From Prorocentrum cordatum (taxonomy: Eukaryota > Sar > Dinophyceae > Prorocentrales > Prorocentraceae), in NCBI GenBank assembly GCA_963575745.1, contig CAUYUJ010003581.1, forward strand, positions 57,501-101,297: a stretch of 43,797 nucleotides of DNA, in the 5' to 3' direction. Made by a program: the position numbers and the translations under genes. The notes beneath the pieces were generated by a model. That model had not been told where the DNA came from and ran no database searches. It saw only the letters and a list, made by a program, of their open reading frames with translations. The stretch's first letter is position 1. Each line of letters starts with the position of its first letter. Positions 30,479-40,827 of the stretch are shown here, in pieces.

Positions 30479-33013
30479 CTGCGCGGGAGGAGCGCGATGT
30501 TGCTCGAGTTCGGAGGCCCGGCCCCCGGGAGATCCCCGGAGCGTCGGCGGGTCCGGGGGTCCAGTTGCCCCTGGCAGGCGCGCGAACGTCGTTGAAGGAG
30601 CGCGCGAAAGTAGCTCGCACGAGCTCGTGCGACCGAAATGTTGAAAAAAACATTGGTTTCTTAAGGTTCGGACAGCGCGAGCGGGCAAAATTTTGAAAAT
30701 CCGTGCAGGTTTTTGTTCGAGGACCTACGGTGCGATTCGTGTGTTTTTATGATACGCAGTGCTGAAATGCTGAAGAAACCCAATGATTTTGAAGATTTCG
30801 GCGCGCGCGCGCGAAGAAAAAACGAATGTGTCCCGCACGGCATTATTTGACAAGGATTATGCCCCTGGCAGGCGCGCAGCCGTTGTTGAAGAAGTTCGAA
30901 GCGCAGGAAAAAGTTGCTCGCAAGAGCCCTTTTGACAGAAATGTTGAAAAAGTAGTGGGTTTCCGAGGAATCCGCAAGAGCGCGCGGGGTGAATGTGTGA
31001 AACTTTTTTTTTGAAAGAAAAAATTGGTTTTTGATGTTTTTATGTTAAAATCGCTACGAACACGAAGGTTTTGGAAGGATTTCGTCTTGCGCGCGCGAAT
31101 GTGTCCCGCATGGTATTATTTGACCAGGATTCGTGAAAAACTGTTATGTTAGAAAGGAAATTGCCCCCGCATAATGTTATTTGACAGGGAACCGCAGGGG
31201 GGGGGATACCGGCTCGGCTGGGATGGTATGAATCCATATTTAGGATGGACACGTGGTCAGAATCATATGCGATTTACAGCACGCGCGGGGGAAGCGATAA
31301 GTCCGGGGGGGGGGGGGTAGAATCTATTACTATTTTAGAAAGGAGAATTGATTATGGAGAAGGAAAATCTGGGAGTTGTCAACTCCACTGCTCGCGCACT
31401 CACCCTTCCGCACACCCAACGCCCGCGCGGTGGCGTTTGCAATGAGTGCCCAGCGTCGGCTGGCGCATCTCCGCGGCTGCGCCAGCCCGCGCGCGCCCGC
31501 GCTCGCAGCGGCCAGCTAGTTCGGAGCGGCCGCAGTGGCGCTGACCAGCGGGCATGTCCAAGCGGGCATTTCCAGCTCGAGTCGGTGACTTGGGCGGGCG
31601 CGGAATCGCGGCGACGTCGACGGCGGTGGGCGCGACGACGATAGTGCCGACGCTGGCGACGATGATGACGATGACGACGGCAAGGCCAATGACGGCGCCG
31701 ATGCTGATCACGCCGATGACGAGGATGGCGCCCTCGCGCGGGCGATGAAGGAGTTGGAAAGACGCCGACATGCGCGCGCGGCCGACGCGCGCGAGTGGCC
31801 CGCGCGGCACCATTGAACAAGGAACGCGCCCGCCCCAGCACGCGCGCAAGGGCGTTCACATGATTTCGACACGCGCGCGCGACAGGTCCGCTGGGTTGCA
31901 TTCGATGAGACGTTGGAACGCACGGTTTTCCGGAGAGGTCGCAAGAGCGCGCGCTTATGTTTTGCGAGACTCGCATTGCGAAACATTGCTCCTACATGTG
32001 ATCGGGGCACTCGCCTTTAAAACCTCTGCGAAACACGGTCTTGGAAAAGATTCCGGCACGCGCGCGCACTTCGTCCAATGATTTGCACGGGGTCCTCGTG
32101 AACTTCTGACTTATGGTGAACGAATGCGCGCGCATAATGTGATTCGACGCGGTCGGAAGGGGAGGTTCGACGCTGGCCTGGTCGGGATGGCACGTGCACG
32201 AATTCAGAATGAACACTTGGGCAAACCATACGCGACTTGCACATCACCAACGGGAGTGGAGCATCCCGGGGGGAGGGGGTGCATCCAAATTCCTGGTCGC
32301 GCAATCTACGCGGTGCGATGAATTTCTGCTCGCAGCGAGTTGTTCGCTCCACTGCTCGCGCAAACACCCCGCCCAACCGCCCGCAACTCGGTTCGCAAGA
32401 CCCACGCGGCGGCGATTGCGATGAGTGCTGAGCGTTGGCCAGTGCAGGTCTGCGGCCGCGCCAGCCCGCGCATGCGCGCGCACGAAGCGGCCGCCTAATT
32501 CGGCGCAACAGACGCGGCCGCGGTTGGAGCTGACCGCTGGGCGCATCACAGCGGGCACTTCAGTGCGAGTCGGCGACTTGGGCAGGCGGGGCATCATGGC
32601 AACGTCGATAACGTTAGGCACGACGATGATCGTAGCGATTTTGTTGGCGAGGTTGACAGCGACGACGGCACGGCCGGCGACGGCGCCGATGCTGATCACG
32701 CCGACGACGATGACGGCGTTCTCGCGTCGGGGATGAAGGTTTTGGAAGGGGTTCGACACGCGCGCGGGGCCGACGCGCGAGAGTGGCCGCGCGGCATTAT
32801 TTGACCTGGCTCGCGCCCCCCACCCCCCCCCACCCCCCGGCACGCGCGCAAAAGCGCTCGACTGATTTCGGCATGCGTCGCGAGAGGCCCGTTTGGCAGC
32901 ATGTTGTGAAATTGTTGAAAAAGCTATGGTTTTCTTGAGAATTCGCAAGGGCGCGCGCGCTTTTGTTGAAAATCCGCACGGCAAAAACCTGAAGGGTTCG
33001 TTGGAGGATTTCG

Positions 33014-33043
33014 GCATGCGCGCGCGACGACGCGCGCGCATGC
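33014..33043. repeat. Perfect 13-bp-stem GC hairpin
   Basis: GCATGCGCGCGCG, loop ACGA, then the exact complement. Imperfect counterparts at about 28765, 29850 and 34094. Confidence 0.85.
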
Positions 33044-34369
33044 ACTCCGTCCAATTCGTTGCAAGGGACTCCTGAAAACGCATGATGTTTGATACATGCG
33101 CGTGCGCATGATATTTGTTGCACGGGAACCGAGGGGGTTGGGGGGGCGATATTGGTCTGGCTCAGAACCACACGCGTTTTGCATCGGTTGCCGGGGAATC
33201 GCTAAGTCCGGGGGGGGGGAGGGCGGTAGAACCTTTTTATATGAAAAAAACAAAAAAATGAACATCGATGTGGTCCATCCAATCTATGCGGCGCAACCTG
33301 CGTGGGCCAATCTACGCGATGCAATATATGCGGTGCAAATAGTTCTGCCCGCCCTGAATTGCCAGCTCTACTGCTCGCGCGATCTTCCCACCCGCCCGCC
33401 CACAACTTCGTTTGCACAACCCACGTCGCGGCGGTTGCGATGACTGCTCGGCGCCGGCTGGCGCATCGCTGCAGCCGCGCTAGCGCGCGTAGGCTCGCGC
33501 GCAGAGCGGCCAGATAGTCTGGCGCGACCGACGCGGCAGCGGTGGCGCTGACCAGCGGGCATTTCCAAGCGCGTCTCGCAGGCCGCGCTGACGCGCGGGC
33601 ACTTCAATGCGAATCGGTGACTCGGGCGGGCGCGGTATCATTGCGACGTCGACAACGGCAAACGCGACGACGATAGCACCGATGCTGGTGAAGGTGATGA
33701 CGATGACGACGGCAAGGCCAATGACAGCGTCGATGCTGATCACGCCAATGACGATGATGGTGTCCACGCGGCGGCGATGAAAGTTTTCCAAAGATTTCGA
33801 CACGCGCGCGCGGCCGACGCGCTCGAGACCCGCATGGTACCCTGCGACAGGGATCGTGCCCCCCCCAGCACGCGCGCAAAGGCATTCGAATGATTTCGAC
33901 ACGCGCGCGACAGGCACGTTTAGTCGCATTGGACGGAAATGTGTTTTCCACCGATGGTATTCGCAAGACTTCCCAGAAGCACGCGCCGACTTCTGTGACG
34001 GATCACGTCGCCAAACCACGTGTTGCCTACATGTGTTCGGAGCATTCGCTTTTGAAATATCTACGAACCCGCAGGTGTTTCAAGAACTCTGGGATGCGCG
34101 CGCGACGACGCGCGCGTGTGCACTGTGTGGCATGGTTGTTTACAGGGGTTCTTGCAAACGGATGGTTGCGATAAGCGAATGCGCGCGCATAGCGTTTGTT
34201 TTGCAAGGATGATGGGGGGGAGCCCCTTTTAGCTGGGATGGTATGAACTCATATTCAGAAGCACGGAAGATAGGGGTTGAATCATATGTAAACTGAACAC
34301 TCCAAGGGTGGATCGATAATCCGGGGGGAGGGTAAATCCGAATTCCTTGTCAGAAAAAAGAATCCATGT

Positions 34370-34640
34370 AGGCGGCGACGAGGCGGCGACGACGGCTACA
34401 GAGCCACCAGACCGACAGACAAGCCCAGACGACGGGCGGCGACGAGGCGGTGACGGGGCGGCGACGGTGGCAACCTATCCGACAGACCGACAGACAGGCC
34501 CACGCGACGGGCGGCGACGAGGCGGCGACGGCGGCTACATAGCCGCCATACCGACAAACAGGCCCAGACGACTGGTGGCGACGAGGCGGCGACGAGACGG
34601 CGACGGCGGCAACATAGCCGCCAAACCGATAAAGAGGCCC
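34370..34640 (+). repeat. GGCGACGAGGCGGCGAC tandem repeat
   Basis: Units with GCCCAGACGACGGGCGGCGA at about 34416, 34497 and 34563 (spacing 81 and 66; the 15-bp difference equals a GGCGACGAGGCGGCG sub-unit). They include GACCGACAGACA.GCCCA. Confidence 0.88.
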
Positions 34641-34739
34641 ACACTTTTTGAACAGAAATAAGAATCCCTAGGCGCAAAGACCCTTTGGGGAATGCATCTG
34701 GCACCAAGGCTGCACAAATCTATCTGAGACCTCTGCAAC

Positions 34740-35275
34740 CGTCTCACGGGTGGACGGCGCTTCTTTTCCAAAATGTGGCTCTCGTCGTGTCGCCGCTTAA
34801 ACTGGTCCGAATCAATTACAACACCTTCACGGATGGATAAGAAAACGGATTTCAAAATGCGGCGTTCGCCGGAGAACCGCGCACATTCGACTCAAAAGTT
34901 TGTAGCGGTTTCACGGATGGATGACGGGCCCATGTTCGAAATCTGGCCCTCGCCCTAACGCCGCGTGCACTCGTCTGAATCACTTGCACCCGTTTCACGA
35001 CTGGATGGGGGGGGCGTTTCCAATACCTGGCCCTCGCTTGAACGTCGCGCGCAGTGGTCTGAAACGGTTGTGTCCGTGCCACGGACGCACAGGGGTCGTC
35101 TGTTAAGTGTGGCTACCGCCGGGGGCCATTTCAAGCATTGACTTCTCGCATCAGCGACGCGCACAGTCGGTTCAAAAGCTTACACTCGGTGGAGGACGGT
35201 TCCTTATCGAAGTGGGGCTGCCGCCCTGGCGCCGCGAGCACTCGAGACTTCGTCAAGCTTAAAGCCACGAAACCT
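34740..35275 (+). repeat. Diverged 81-bp satellite units
   Basis: About six units with TTCACGGATGGAT, TTTCAAAATGCGG, CTCGCC and GCCGCGCACATTCG-like blocks. Older copies of the 26740-27345 family. Confidence 0.75.
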
Positions 35276-35279
35276 CAAA

Positions 35280-35632
35280 GCACGTGCCGCTGCGCGGATC
35301 CATGGAGGCTCTCTGCCTCCGAAGTGTCGCTTGAGAGTTCTGCGAAGTGCATGGCCGCTTGTGCAAACCTGTGCAACAATTCCATCTTCTTCGGAAGAGC
35401 GGTACCGCTAGGTATCCCATTGAGTCTCGGGCTCCTGAATACGAGCCAGTAGGATGCATAGCAATTCCTTTTCACATTGGGGCCCTCGGAAAAATGGCAG
35501 GCCTAATTGCCCTGGTCTTTCAAGGGAGGCGCTTCTTGCAGTGCGAAGGAAACTTGCAGGGGTGTGTGAGGACTTGGGGCAGGGGGGTGCATTGCAGCAG
35601 CGCAGCACTGCCTGTGCAAACTTGGATTATTC
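35280..35632. other. Unique island, open on both strands
   Basis: Minus frame SPRLNGIPSGTALPKKMELL, HRFAQAAMHFAELSSD to a TGA near 35275, after GTATTCAG|GAGCCC. Plus frame DPWRLSASEVSLESSAK, CMAACANLCNNSIFFG. Both look protein-like but codon use is unbiased and no family is recognised. Could be an exon; orientation unresolved. Confidence 0.3.
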
Positions 35633-35636
35633 TGGT

Positions 35637-35766
35637 CCTCCTCCTCCTCCTCCCTCCTCCTCCTCCTCCTCCTCCGCCTCTTCCTCTTCCTCCTCCTCCT
35701 CCTCCTCCTCCTCCTCCTCCTCCTCCTCCTCCTCCTCCTCATCATCAGCAGCAGCAGCAGCAGCAG
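35637..35766 (+). repeat. (CTC)n then (CAG)n
   Basis: CTC triplets to about 35740, then CATCATCAGCAGCAGCAGCA. Bases 35767-35994 show no gene. Confidence 0.95.
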
Positions 35767-35994
35767 CATCCTGCTCCCGCTGCTGCTAATCATGCTCCCA
35801 CTCCTGATCATCCGTCTCCCGTTCCCGATTCTCCGCTTCCTGCGTCTCGCTCCCGCGATCTCACAGCCTACTCCTGCTCCTGGTGCGTGGACCCCTTCAA
35901 GCGTACAGGTTGCCTTGGACGGGCTGCTGCGCCCGAGAGAATCCTCGAGCTCCTCCTGCTGGCCCCATTCGTCGGCAGGCGGTGTGAGGGGGCA

Positions 35995-36596
35995 CGCGGC
36001 AGGGGGAAGGGGGAGAGGGGAGGGGAGACAGGGAGTGGAGGGAGAGGCACGGGAGGCAGGGAAGGGAAGGAGAGGGAGGGAAGGAGAGGGAGGGAGAGGG
36101 AGGGAAGGAGAGGGAGGGGAGGAGGGGAAGGGGACGAGAGGGAGGGGAGGGGAGGGGAGGGGAGGGAGGGGAGGGGAGGGGAGGGGAGGGAGGGGAGGGG
36201 GGGAGGGGAGAGGGAGGGGAGGGGGAGGGAGGTGGAAGAGAGGGAGGGAAGGAGAGGGAGGGAGGGGGGAGAGGGAAAGGATGAGAGGGAGGAGAGGGAG
36301 GGAAGGAGAGGCACGGGAGGCAGGGAGGGAAGGAGAGGGAGGGAAGGAGAAGGAGGGAACGAGAGGGAGAGGGAGGAGAAGGAGAGGAGGGAGGGGGGGG
36401 AGGGGAGAGGGGGGAGAGGGAAGAGAGGGAGGGAAGGAGAGGGAGCGGAGAAAAGGGAGAGAGGAGAGGGAAGCAGAGGCACGGGAGGCAGGGAGGGAAT
36501 GAGAGGTAGGGAAGGAGAGGGAGGGGAGGGAGGGAGGAAAGGAGAGGGAGGGAAGGTGAGGGAGGGAAGGAGAAGGAGGGGAGGGGAGGGGAGGTA
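35995..36596 (+). repeat. 600-bp GGGAG/GAGAGGGAGGGA purine tract
   Basis: All-purine plus strand with longer internal repeats (GGCACGGGAGGCAGGGA at about 36047, 36310 and 36478). Confidence 0.97.
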
Positions 36597-36639
36597 AGCT
36601 AGGTGCGCTCGCGTCATATATGACGTCCTACCCCTTCGT

Positions 36640-37320
36640 CCCATCCCTTACCATGGCGTAGATATCCTCCCTGTTCGCACAATCGGATGTCGTAGCATGG
36701 CATAACACTACATGGTATAGCATGGTGTTGAAGATTTACGCGTATCATGACATAGCATGGCGTGGCGACGCCCCATGACACTGGAAATAATGACGCCATC
36801 GCTGCAGCGGGAGCACAATTCGGAACGAGCGGAAGCGCGGAAATGAGGCCAGCGCTGCAGCGGTACCACGATTCTGAACGCACGGTAGCCCGAAAATGAA
36901 GCCAGCGCTTCAGTGAGAGCAGCATTCTGAAAGAAAACCCAAGCGCGGAAGCGCGGAAATGAGGACGCGTAGCCTGACATAGCATGGCGTGGCGACGCCC
37001 CAAAGTGGGGGGAGGGCTTCTGGCCCCAAAAATCAACGAGGCGGCACCGAATGTGTACTCAATTCCGATGGTTTTTTCGGCGGGGCCATTTTCTAAATTT
37101 TGGGCCCTATTTGGAAGGACCGAAAGACATGCCGTGGCATGGCCCTGGAAATAATGACGCCAGCGCTAAAGCGGGAGCACGATTCGGAACGAGTGGAAGC
37201 GCGGAAATGAGGCCAGCGCTGCAGTGGGACCACGATTCGGAACGAGCGGTAGCCCGAAAATGAGGCCAGCACTTCAGCGAGAGCAGTATTTCGAAAGAAA
37301 ACCCAAGCGAAAACCCAACT
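36640..37320 (+). repeat. 190-bp direct duplication with 65-bp subunits
   Basis: 36775-36965 and 37140-37315 share GGAAATAATGACGCCA, GCGGGAGCACGATTCGGAAC, GTAGCCCGAAAATGAGGCCA and GAAAGAAAACCCAAGCG. Each holds two to three 62-66-bp sub-units. ACATAGCATGGCGTGGCGAC occurs at about 36749 and 36977. Confidence 0.88.
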
Positions 37321-37415
37321 CCCGGGAATCCTGTGTAACAAACCAGTGCGTGGAGGGGCAGAGACATTTCCCGGACGCCACCAGGGGAGAGAGGAGAGTA
37401 GTACGCATGTGCATT

Positions 37416-37572
37416 CGGAAAGAGAGGGAGGGAAGGAGAGTGACGGGAGAGAGGGGAGGGAGGGAGAGGGATGAGAGGGAGGGAAGGAGAGGGAGGTGAG
37501 GGAGGGGAGGGAGGGGAGGAAAGGAGAGGGAGGGAAGGAGAGGGAGGAGAGGGAGGAGAGGGAAGGGGAGGG

Positions 37573-37603
<31 letters not shown>

Positions 37604-37605
37604 GA
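37416..37605 (+). repeat. GAGAGGGAGGGA purine tract
   Basis: Second tract of the 35995-36596 type. Bases 37606-37683 and 37756-38190 are GC-rich flanks of the candidate exons, including a GGCTTCC/GGAAGCC-rich stretch with imperfect inverted repeats (37845-37950). Confidence 0.95.
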
Positions 37606-37683
37606 CGGGACCGACAGAGGGGCCCGCCCACGCACGCACACGAGGCAGCTCCCGGGCCCACCCCCCAAATGACCCCCAGGGCC

Positions 37684-37755
37684 CTGCGAGCGGAGCCAGT
37701 GGAGCACGGACACGCCGGCGTAGGCGAGCCAGAAGTTCAGGCACGCCGTGGTGAC
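37684..37755 (-). CDS. Candidate membrane-helix exon
   Basis: This is a 72-nt open stretch encoding VTTACLNFWLAYAGVSVL, then HWLRSQ, a clean hydrophobic helix with a basic cap. The acceptor is GCCGCCGAG|GTCACC. The donor is either CGCAG|GGCC or CGCAGG|GCCC (GC donor); the second changes the out phase from 0 to 1. It is on the transporter strand and upstream of the other exons. Its phase does not join directly to the exon at 30340-30478, so another exon would be needed between them. Codons are GC3-rich, but so is the local DNA. Confidence 0.36.
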
Positions 37756-38070
37756 CTCGGCGGCGACAGGGGGGCTGGCGCGAGGGGCATGGGCTTCTGA
37801 CGGGGCAGGGGGGGGAGGTCTCAGAAGCTGGGGTCTTCTTAAAATCCAGGAAGCCCCCTGGAGGCTTCCTGCGGCTTCCAGAATCCTGGAATCCAGGGCG
37901 TCCTGGATCCCAAGATCCCAAGATTCCCGGCGGCTTCCCGCGGCTGCTGAGGGGGCCCACCGGAATTCAGGAGGGCACCCGAGAGGCCGCCTGCCCTCCG
38001 GGAAGCCCACCCCGCCCGCTTGGAAGCCCGCCCCCCTCGAGCCACCCCCTTGTTGGGCGCCGCCACGGAC

Positions 38071-38127
38071 CAGGAGCGAGCAGAAGAGTACCGAGAAGGC
38101 CGCCCCGGTCGAGGACGGCGTGGTCGC
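38071..38127 (-). CDS. Weak candidate exon next to 37684-37755
   Basis: This 57-nt frame encodes ATTPSSTGAAFSVLFCSLL in phase 0/0. The acceptor is GGCAAAG|GCGACC and the tentative donor is CTCCTG|GTCCGT. It would join in phase to the candidate at 37684-37755 through a 315-bp intron, giving two consecutive hydrophobic segments. Evidence is only composition, splice-like ends and phase. A second frame of the same stretch is also open. Confidence 0.25.
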
Positions 38128-38194
38128 CTTTGCCGCGCGGGTGGCGGGAGGCGCCTCCCCGCCTGTCCCCTCATCCAGCCCATCCTCGTCCTCC

Positions 38195-38505
38195 CTCCTC
38201 CTCCTCGCCCATCTCCACCGTTCCTCCCCCAGTCTCCAACATCCGCGTCCCCCTCCTCCCCCTTCCCAGGCCCCCTGCTCTTCCACCTCGTCCTTCTCCT
38301 CCTCCTCCTCCTCCCCTCCTCCTCCTCCTCCTCAGCCTCCTCCTCCTCTCATCATCATCATCTTCCTCCCCCTCTTCATCCTCCACCTCCTCCTCGTCCT
38401 CCTTCCTCCTCCTCCCCCGTGTCCATCCTCCTCCTCATCCTTCTCCTCATCTTCCTCCTCCTCCTCTTCCTCCTCCTCCTCCTCCTCCTCGTCCTCTTCT
38501 GCGTC
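38195..38505 (+). repeat. (CTC)n-rich tract
   Basis: CTC triplets with CAT and GT interruptions leading into the ATC tract. Confidence 0.95.
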
Positions 38506-38507
38506 CT

Positions 38508-38518
38508 CGTCGTCATCG

Positions 38519-38599
<81 letters not shown>

Positions 38600-38600
38600 A

Positions 38601-38649
<49 letters not shown>

Positions 38650-38814
38650 GTCGTCGTCGTCGTCGTTGTCATCGTCATCGTCATCATCACTATCAGCGTC
38701 ATCAGCATCATCGTCATCATCAACATCATCGTCATCAGCATAATCGTCATCGGCGGCGGCATTACCACTGTCACCAGCACCACTTCCAAAATCATCATCA
38801 TCAACACCATCATG

Positions 38815-38884
<70 letters not shown>

Positions 38885-38897
38885 ACAGTACCACCAC

Positions 38898-38977
<80 letters not shown>

Positions 38978-38985
38978 GTATCGTA
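38508..38985 (+). repeat. 470-bp (ATC)n microsatellite
   Basis: Mostly pure ATC with GTC and GGC variants in the centre. Produces poly-Asp, poly-His, poly-Ile, poly-Met and poly-Ser frames. Confidence 0.98.
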
Positions 38986-39840
38986 ATCCGCCGACCCCTT
39001 GTGGGTCTCTAGGCGTGTGAGATAGTTCCCCCCCCCTAACCCCCCCCCTGGGACCCCAAACCGGAGATTCGAACCCCCCCCCCCCGGGCCCACCACGAGC
39101 GCATCACGGGGCTCTTTTGGGCCCAAAAGGGGATCAAGACGGGCCAAGAAGGCCCCAAGACTCCTCCAAGACGGCTCACGAGAGCTCCGAGGCGCCAAAC
39201 GAGCGCTCCCAGACGCCCAAGATGCCCCCAAGACGAGCCTAGAGGCCTCCAAGACGGCCCAAGAGGCCTCCAAGAGCAGTCCTGAGAAGGGCCGAAGCGC
39301 CGAAAATCGTCAAATTCCTATGGGAAAACGTACATTTTGATCATATACTACCTGTCGGCCTTCACGGCGTTGAAGACGGTCCCAGAGCACCCCAAGACCG
39401 CCCCGAGAGGCCCCCAAGAGGCGCCCAAGTCGGCCCAAGAGGGCGCCAAGACGGCCCAAGAGGCCCCCAAGACAGCCCAAGAGGGCCCCAAGACGGCCCC
39501 AAAAGGTGCCCAAGAGGGGGAGCCCGAACCGACAATTCGAGCCTTCCGCCCCAAGACGGCCCCAGAAGGCCCCAAGAGGCCCCAAGAGGCCCCCAAGACG
39601 CCCACAAGAGGCCCCAAGAGGCCCCCAAGAGGCTACAAAACGGCCTCAAAACGGCCCCCAAGAGGCTTCGAAACTGCCTCCAAGAGTCCCGCGAGAAGCC
39701 CCCCAAGAGATCCCAGAGCGTCGAGATGACCCCAAGCGGATTCCACATGGCCCCAAGAGAGGTCATTATGGACCCCTACACGACTCCCCAGCCCGATTCA
39801 AGCGAGCCGGCAAGACCGCCAAGATGAGGGGTCGGCGGAT
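38986..39840 (+). mobile_element. CCAAGA element copy 2, complete
   Basis: 855 bp with perfect 14-bp inverted ends: ATCCGCCGACCCCT (38986) and AGGGGTCGGCGGAT (to 39840). Inside are GGCGTGTGAGATAG, poly-C, CCAAGACGGCC units, GGGAAAACGTACATTTTGAT and a second CCAAGAGGCCC array, as in 20841-21666. Both flanks are CAT/ATC microsatellite, so it appears inserted into that tract. No transposase. Confidence 0.82.
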
Positions 39841-40135
39841 GTGGCGTAAGCCTATAGAATCGTCAGCAGCAGCATCATCGTCATCATCGTCGTCATCATC
39901 ATCAGCATCAGCATCAGCATCTTCATCTTCATCTTCATCACCAGCAGCATCAGCATCCCTATCAGCATCATCATGGACCTCGTCGTCGGTGTCGTCGTCG
40001 TTATACTCATCATCAAAGCATCATCATCACCATCATCACCATCATCATCGTCACCGTTCTCGTCCTCGTCCTCGTCCTCGTCATCGCCATCGCCATCATC
40101 GTCATCATCATCGTCCTCATCGTCATCATATTGCT
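39841..40135 (+). repeat. CAT/TCG-rich microsatellite, continuation of the ATC tract
   Basis: CATCATCGTCATCATCG-type units on the far side of the CCAAGA element. It begins with GTGGCGTAAGCC, also seen after the nested copy (GTGGCGTCAGCC). Confidence 0.9.
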
Positions 40136-40260
40136 CACCACCCTCGTCTTGATACCGTCCTGGGCGTCCTCCTCCCTTCTGCCGTTCACTGCCCTGGTCC
40201 GACCTGCGGGCTGCGGGACGGGACCCGCCATCGATTGCCATTGCCGGCGGGACGAGCCAC

Positions 40261-40330
40261 CTGGCGACCGCAGCCCCCAGCGCGGGTCGCAGGCTGTCGA
40301 GGCCGCCGCCATCCAGAAGGGGAGTGCCAC
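40261..40330 (-). CDS. Weak candidate exon
   Basis: This 70-nt frame encodes VALPFWMAAASTACDPRWGL, then RSP. It lies between GCGTGGAG|GTGGCA and TCGCCAG|GTGGCT, a GT donor with AG|G acceptor. An alternative frame (LDGGGLDSLRPALGAAVA) is equally open, so the call rests only on the splice-like ends. Confidence 0.15.
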
Positions 40331-40349
40331 CTCCACGCGGCAACCAGAC

Positions 40350-40520
40350 AAAAACAGAGATAAAGAGAGAGAGAGAGAGAGAAAAAGACAGGAAGAGAGG
40401 AAGAGAGGAAGAGAAGATGGCAGAGGGAAAGAGATAGATGGATGGATGCTGAGCGGGAGATGGAGAGAGAGAGAGAGAGAGAGAAACAAAAAAAGAGACA
40501 CAGAAACACAAACAGACGGA
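40350..40520 (+). repeat. (GA)n purine tract
   Basis: GA dinucleotides with GAAGAG and AAAAAGAGAC interruptions. Bases 40521-40827 show nothing firm. Confidence 0.9.
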
Positions 40521-40827
40521 CAGACAAGAGAAACGGAGAAGGAGAAGTTGCCCAAGGAAGCAGGAGTGGGGGGGGTAGGCAGCAGTGGGATGCAAGGCAG
40601 ACCTGCCATGTGATTGAGACTGCGTGGCCAGTGGCGGCTTTGCGGACAAGTGAGGATGCCGCGGAGAACGTCTGCTGCTGCTCTAGGGCGGAAGGGAGCC
40701 AGAGGTCACAGAGAGCATAGAAGACTCTAGAGGAAACAGCGACAGCTGCGAGAGAGAACGAGAGAGATATAAAAATAGACAAGTGTACATAAACATTTGT
40801 CCAGAGAGACAAAACGAGAAACAACAT

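Larger units (their letters stand above)
28150..34250 (+). repeat. Tandem array of about six 1.05-kb units
   Basis: Landmark CACTGCTCGCGCAA...CCCACCCGC recurs near 28150, 29155, 30285, 31383, 32345 and 33360. ATGGCGACGTCGACAACGGC-like recurs near 28344, 29411, 31607, 32597 and 33640. Each unit has GATGCTGATCGCGCCGATGA, several CGCGCG runs and a hairpin near GCATGCGCGCGCG. On the minus strand most copies keep a frame for a hydrophobic peptide (VIGVISIGAVIGLAVV, then VVDVAMIPRPPKSPTR). The third unit is interrupted by a unique island (about 30335-30600) holding a probable exon. Confidence 0.85.

Noticed and set aside
38332-39273. Poly-Asp / poly-His / poly-Met / poly-Ile frames
   Set aside because: All frames of a 470-bp ATC microsatellite plus a CCAAGA element.
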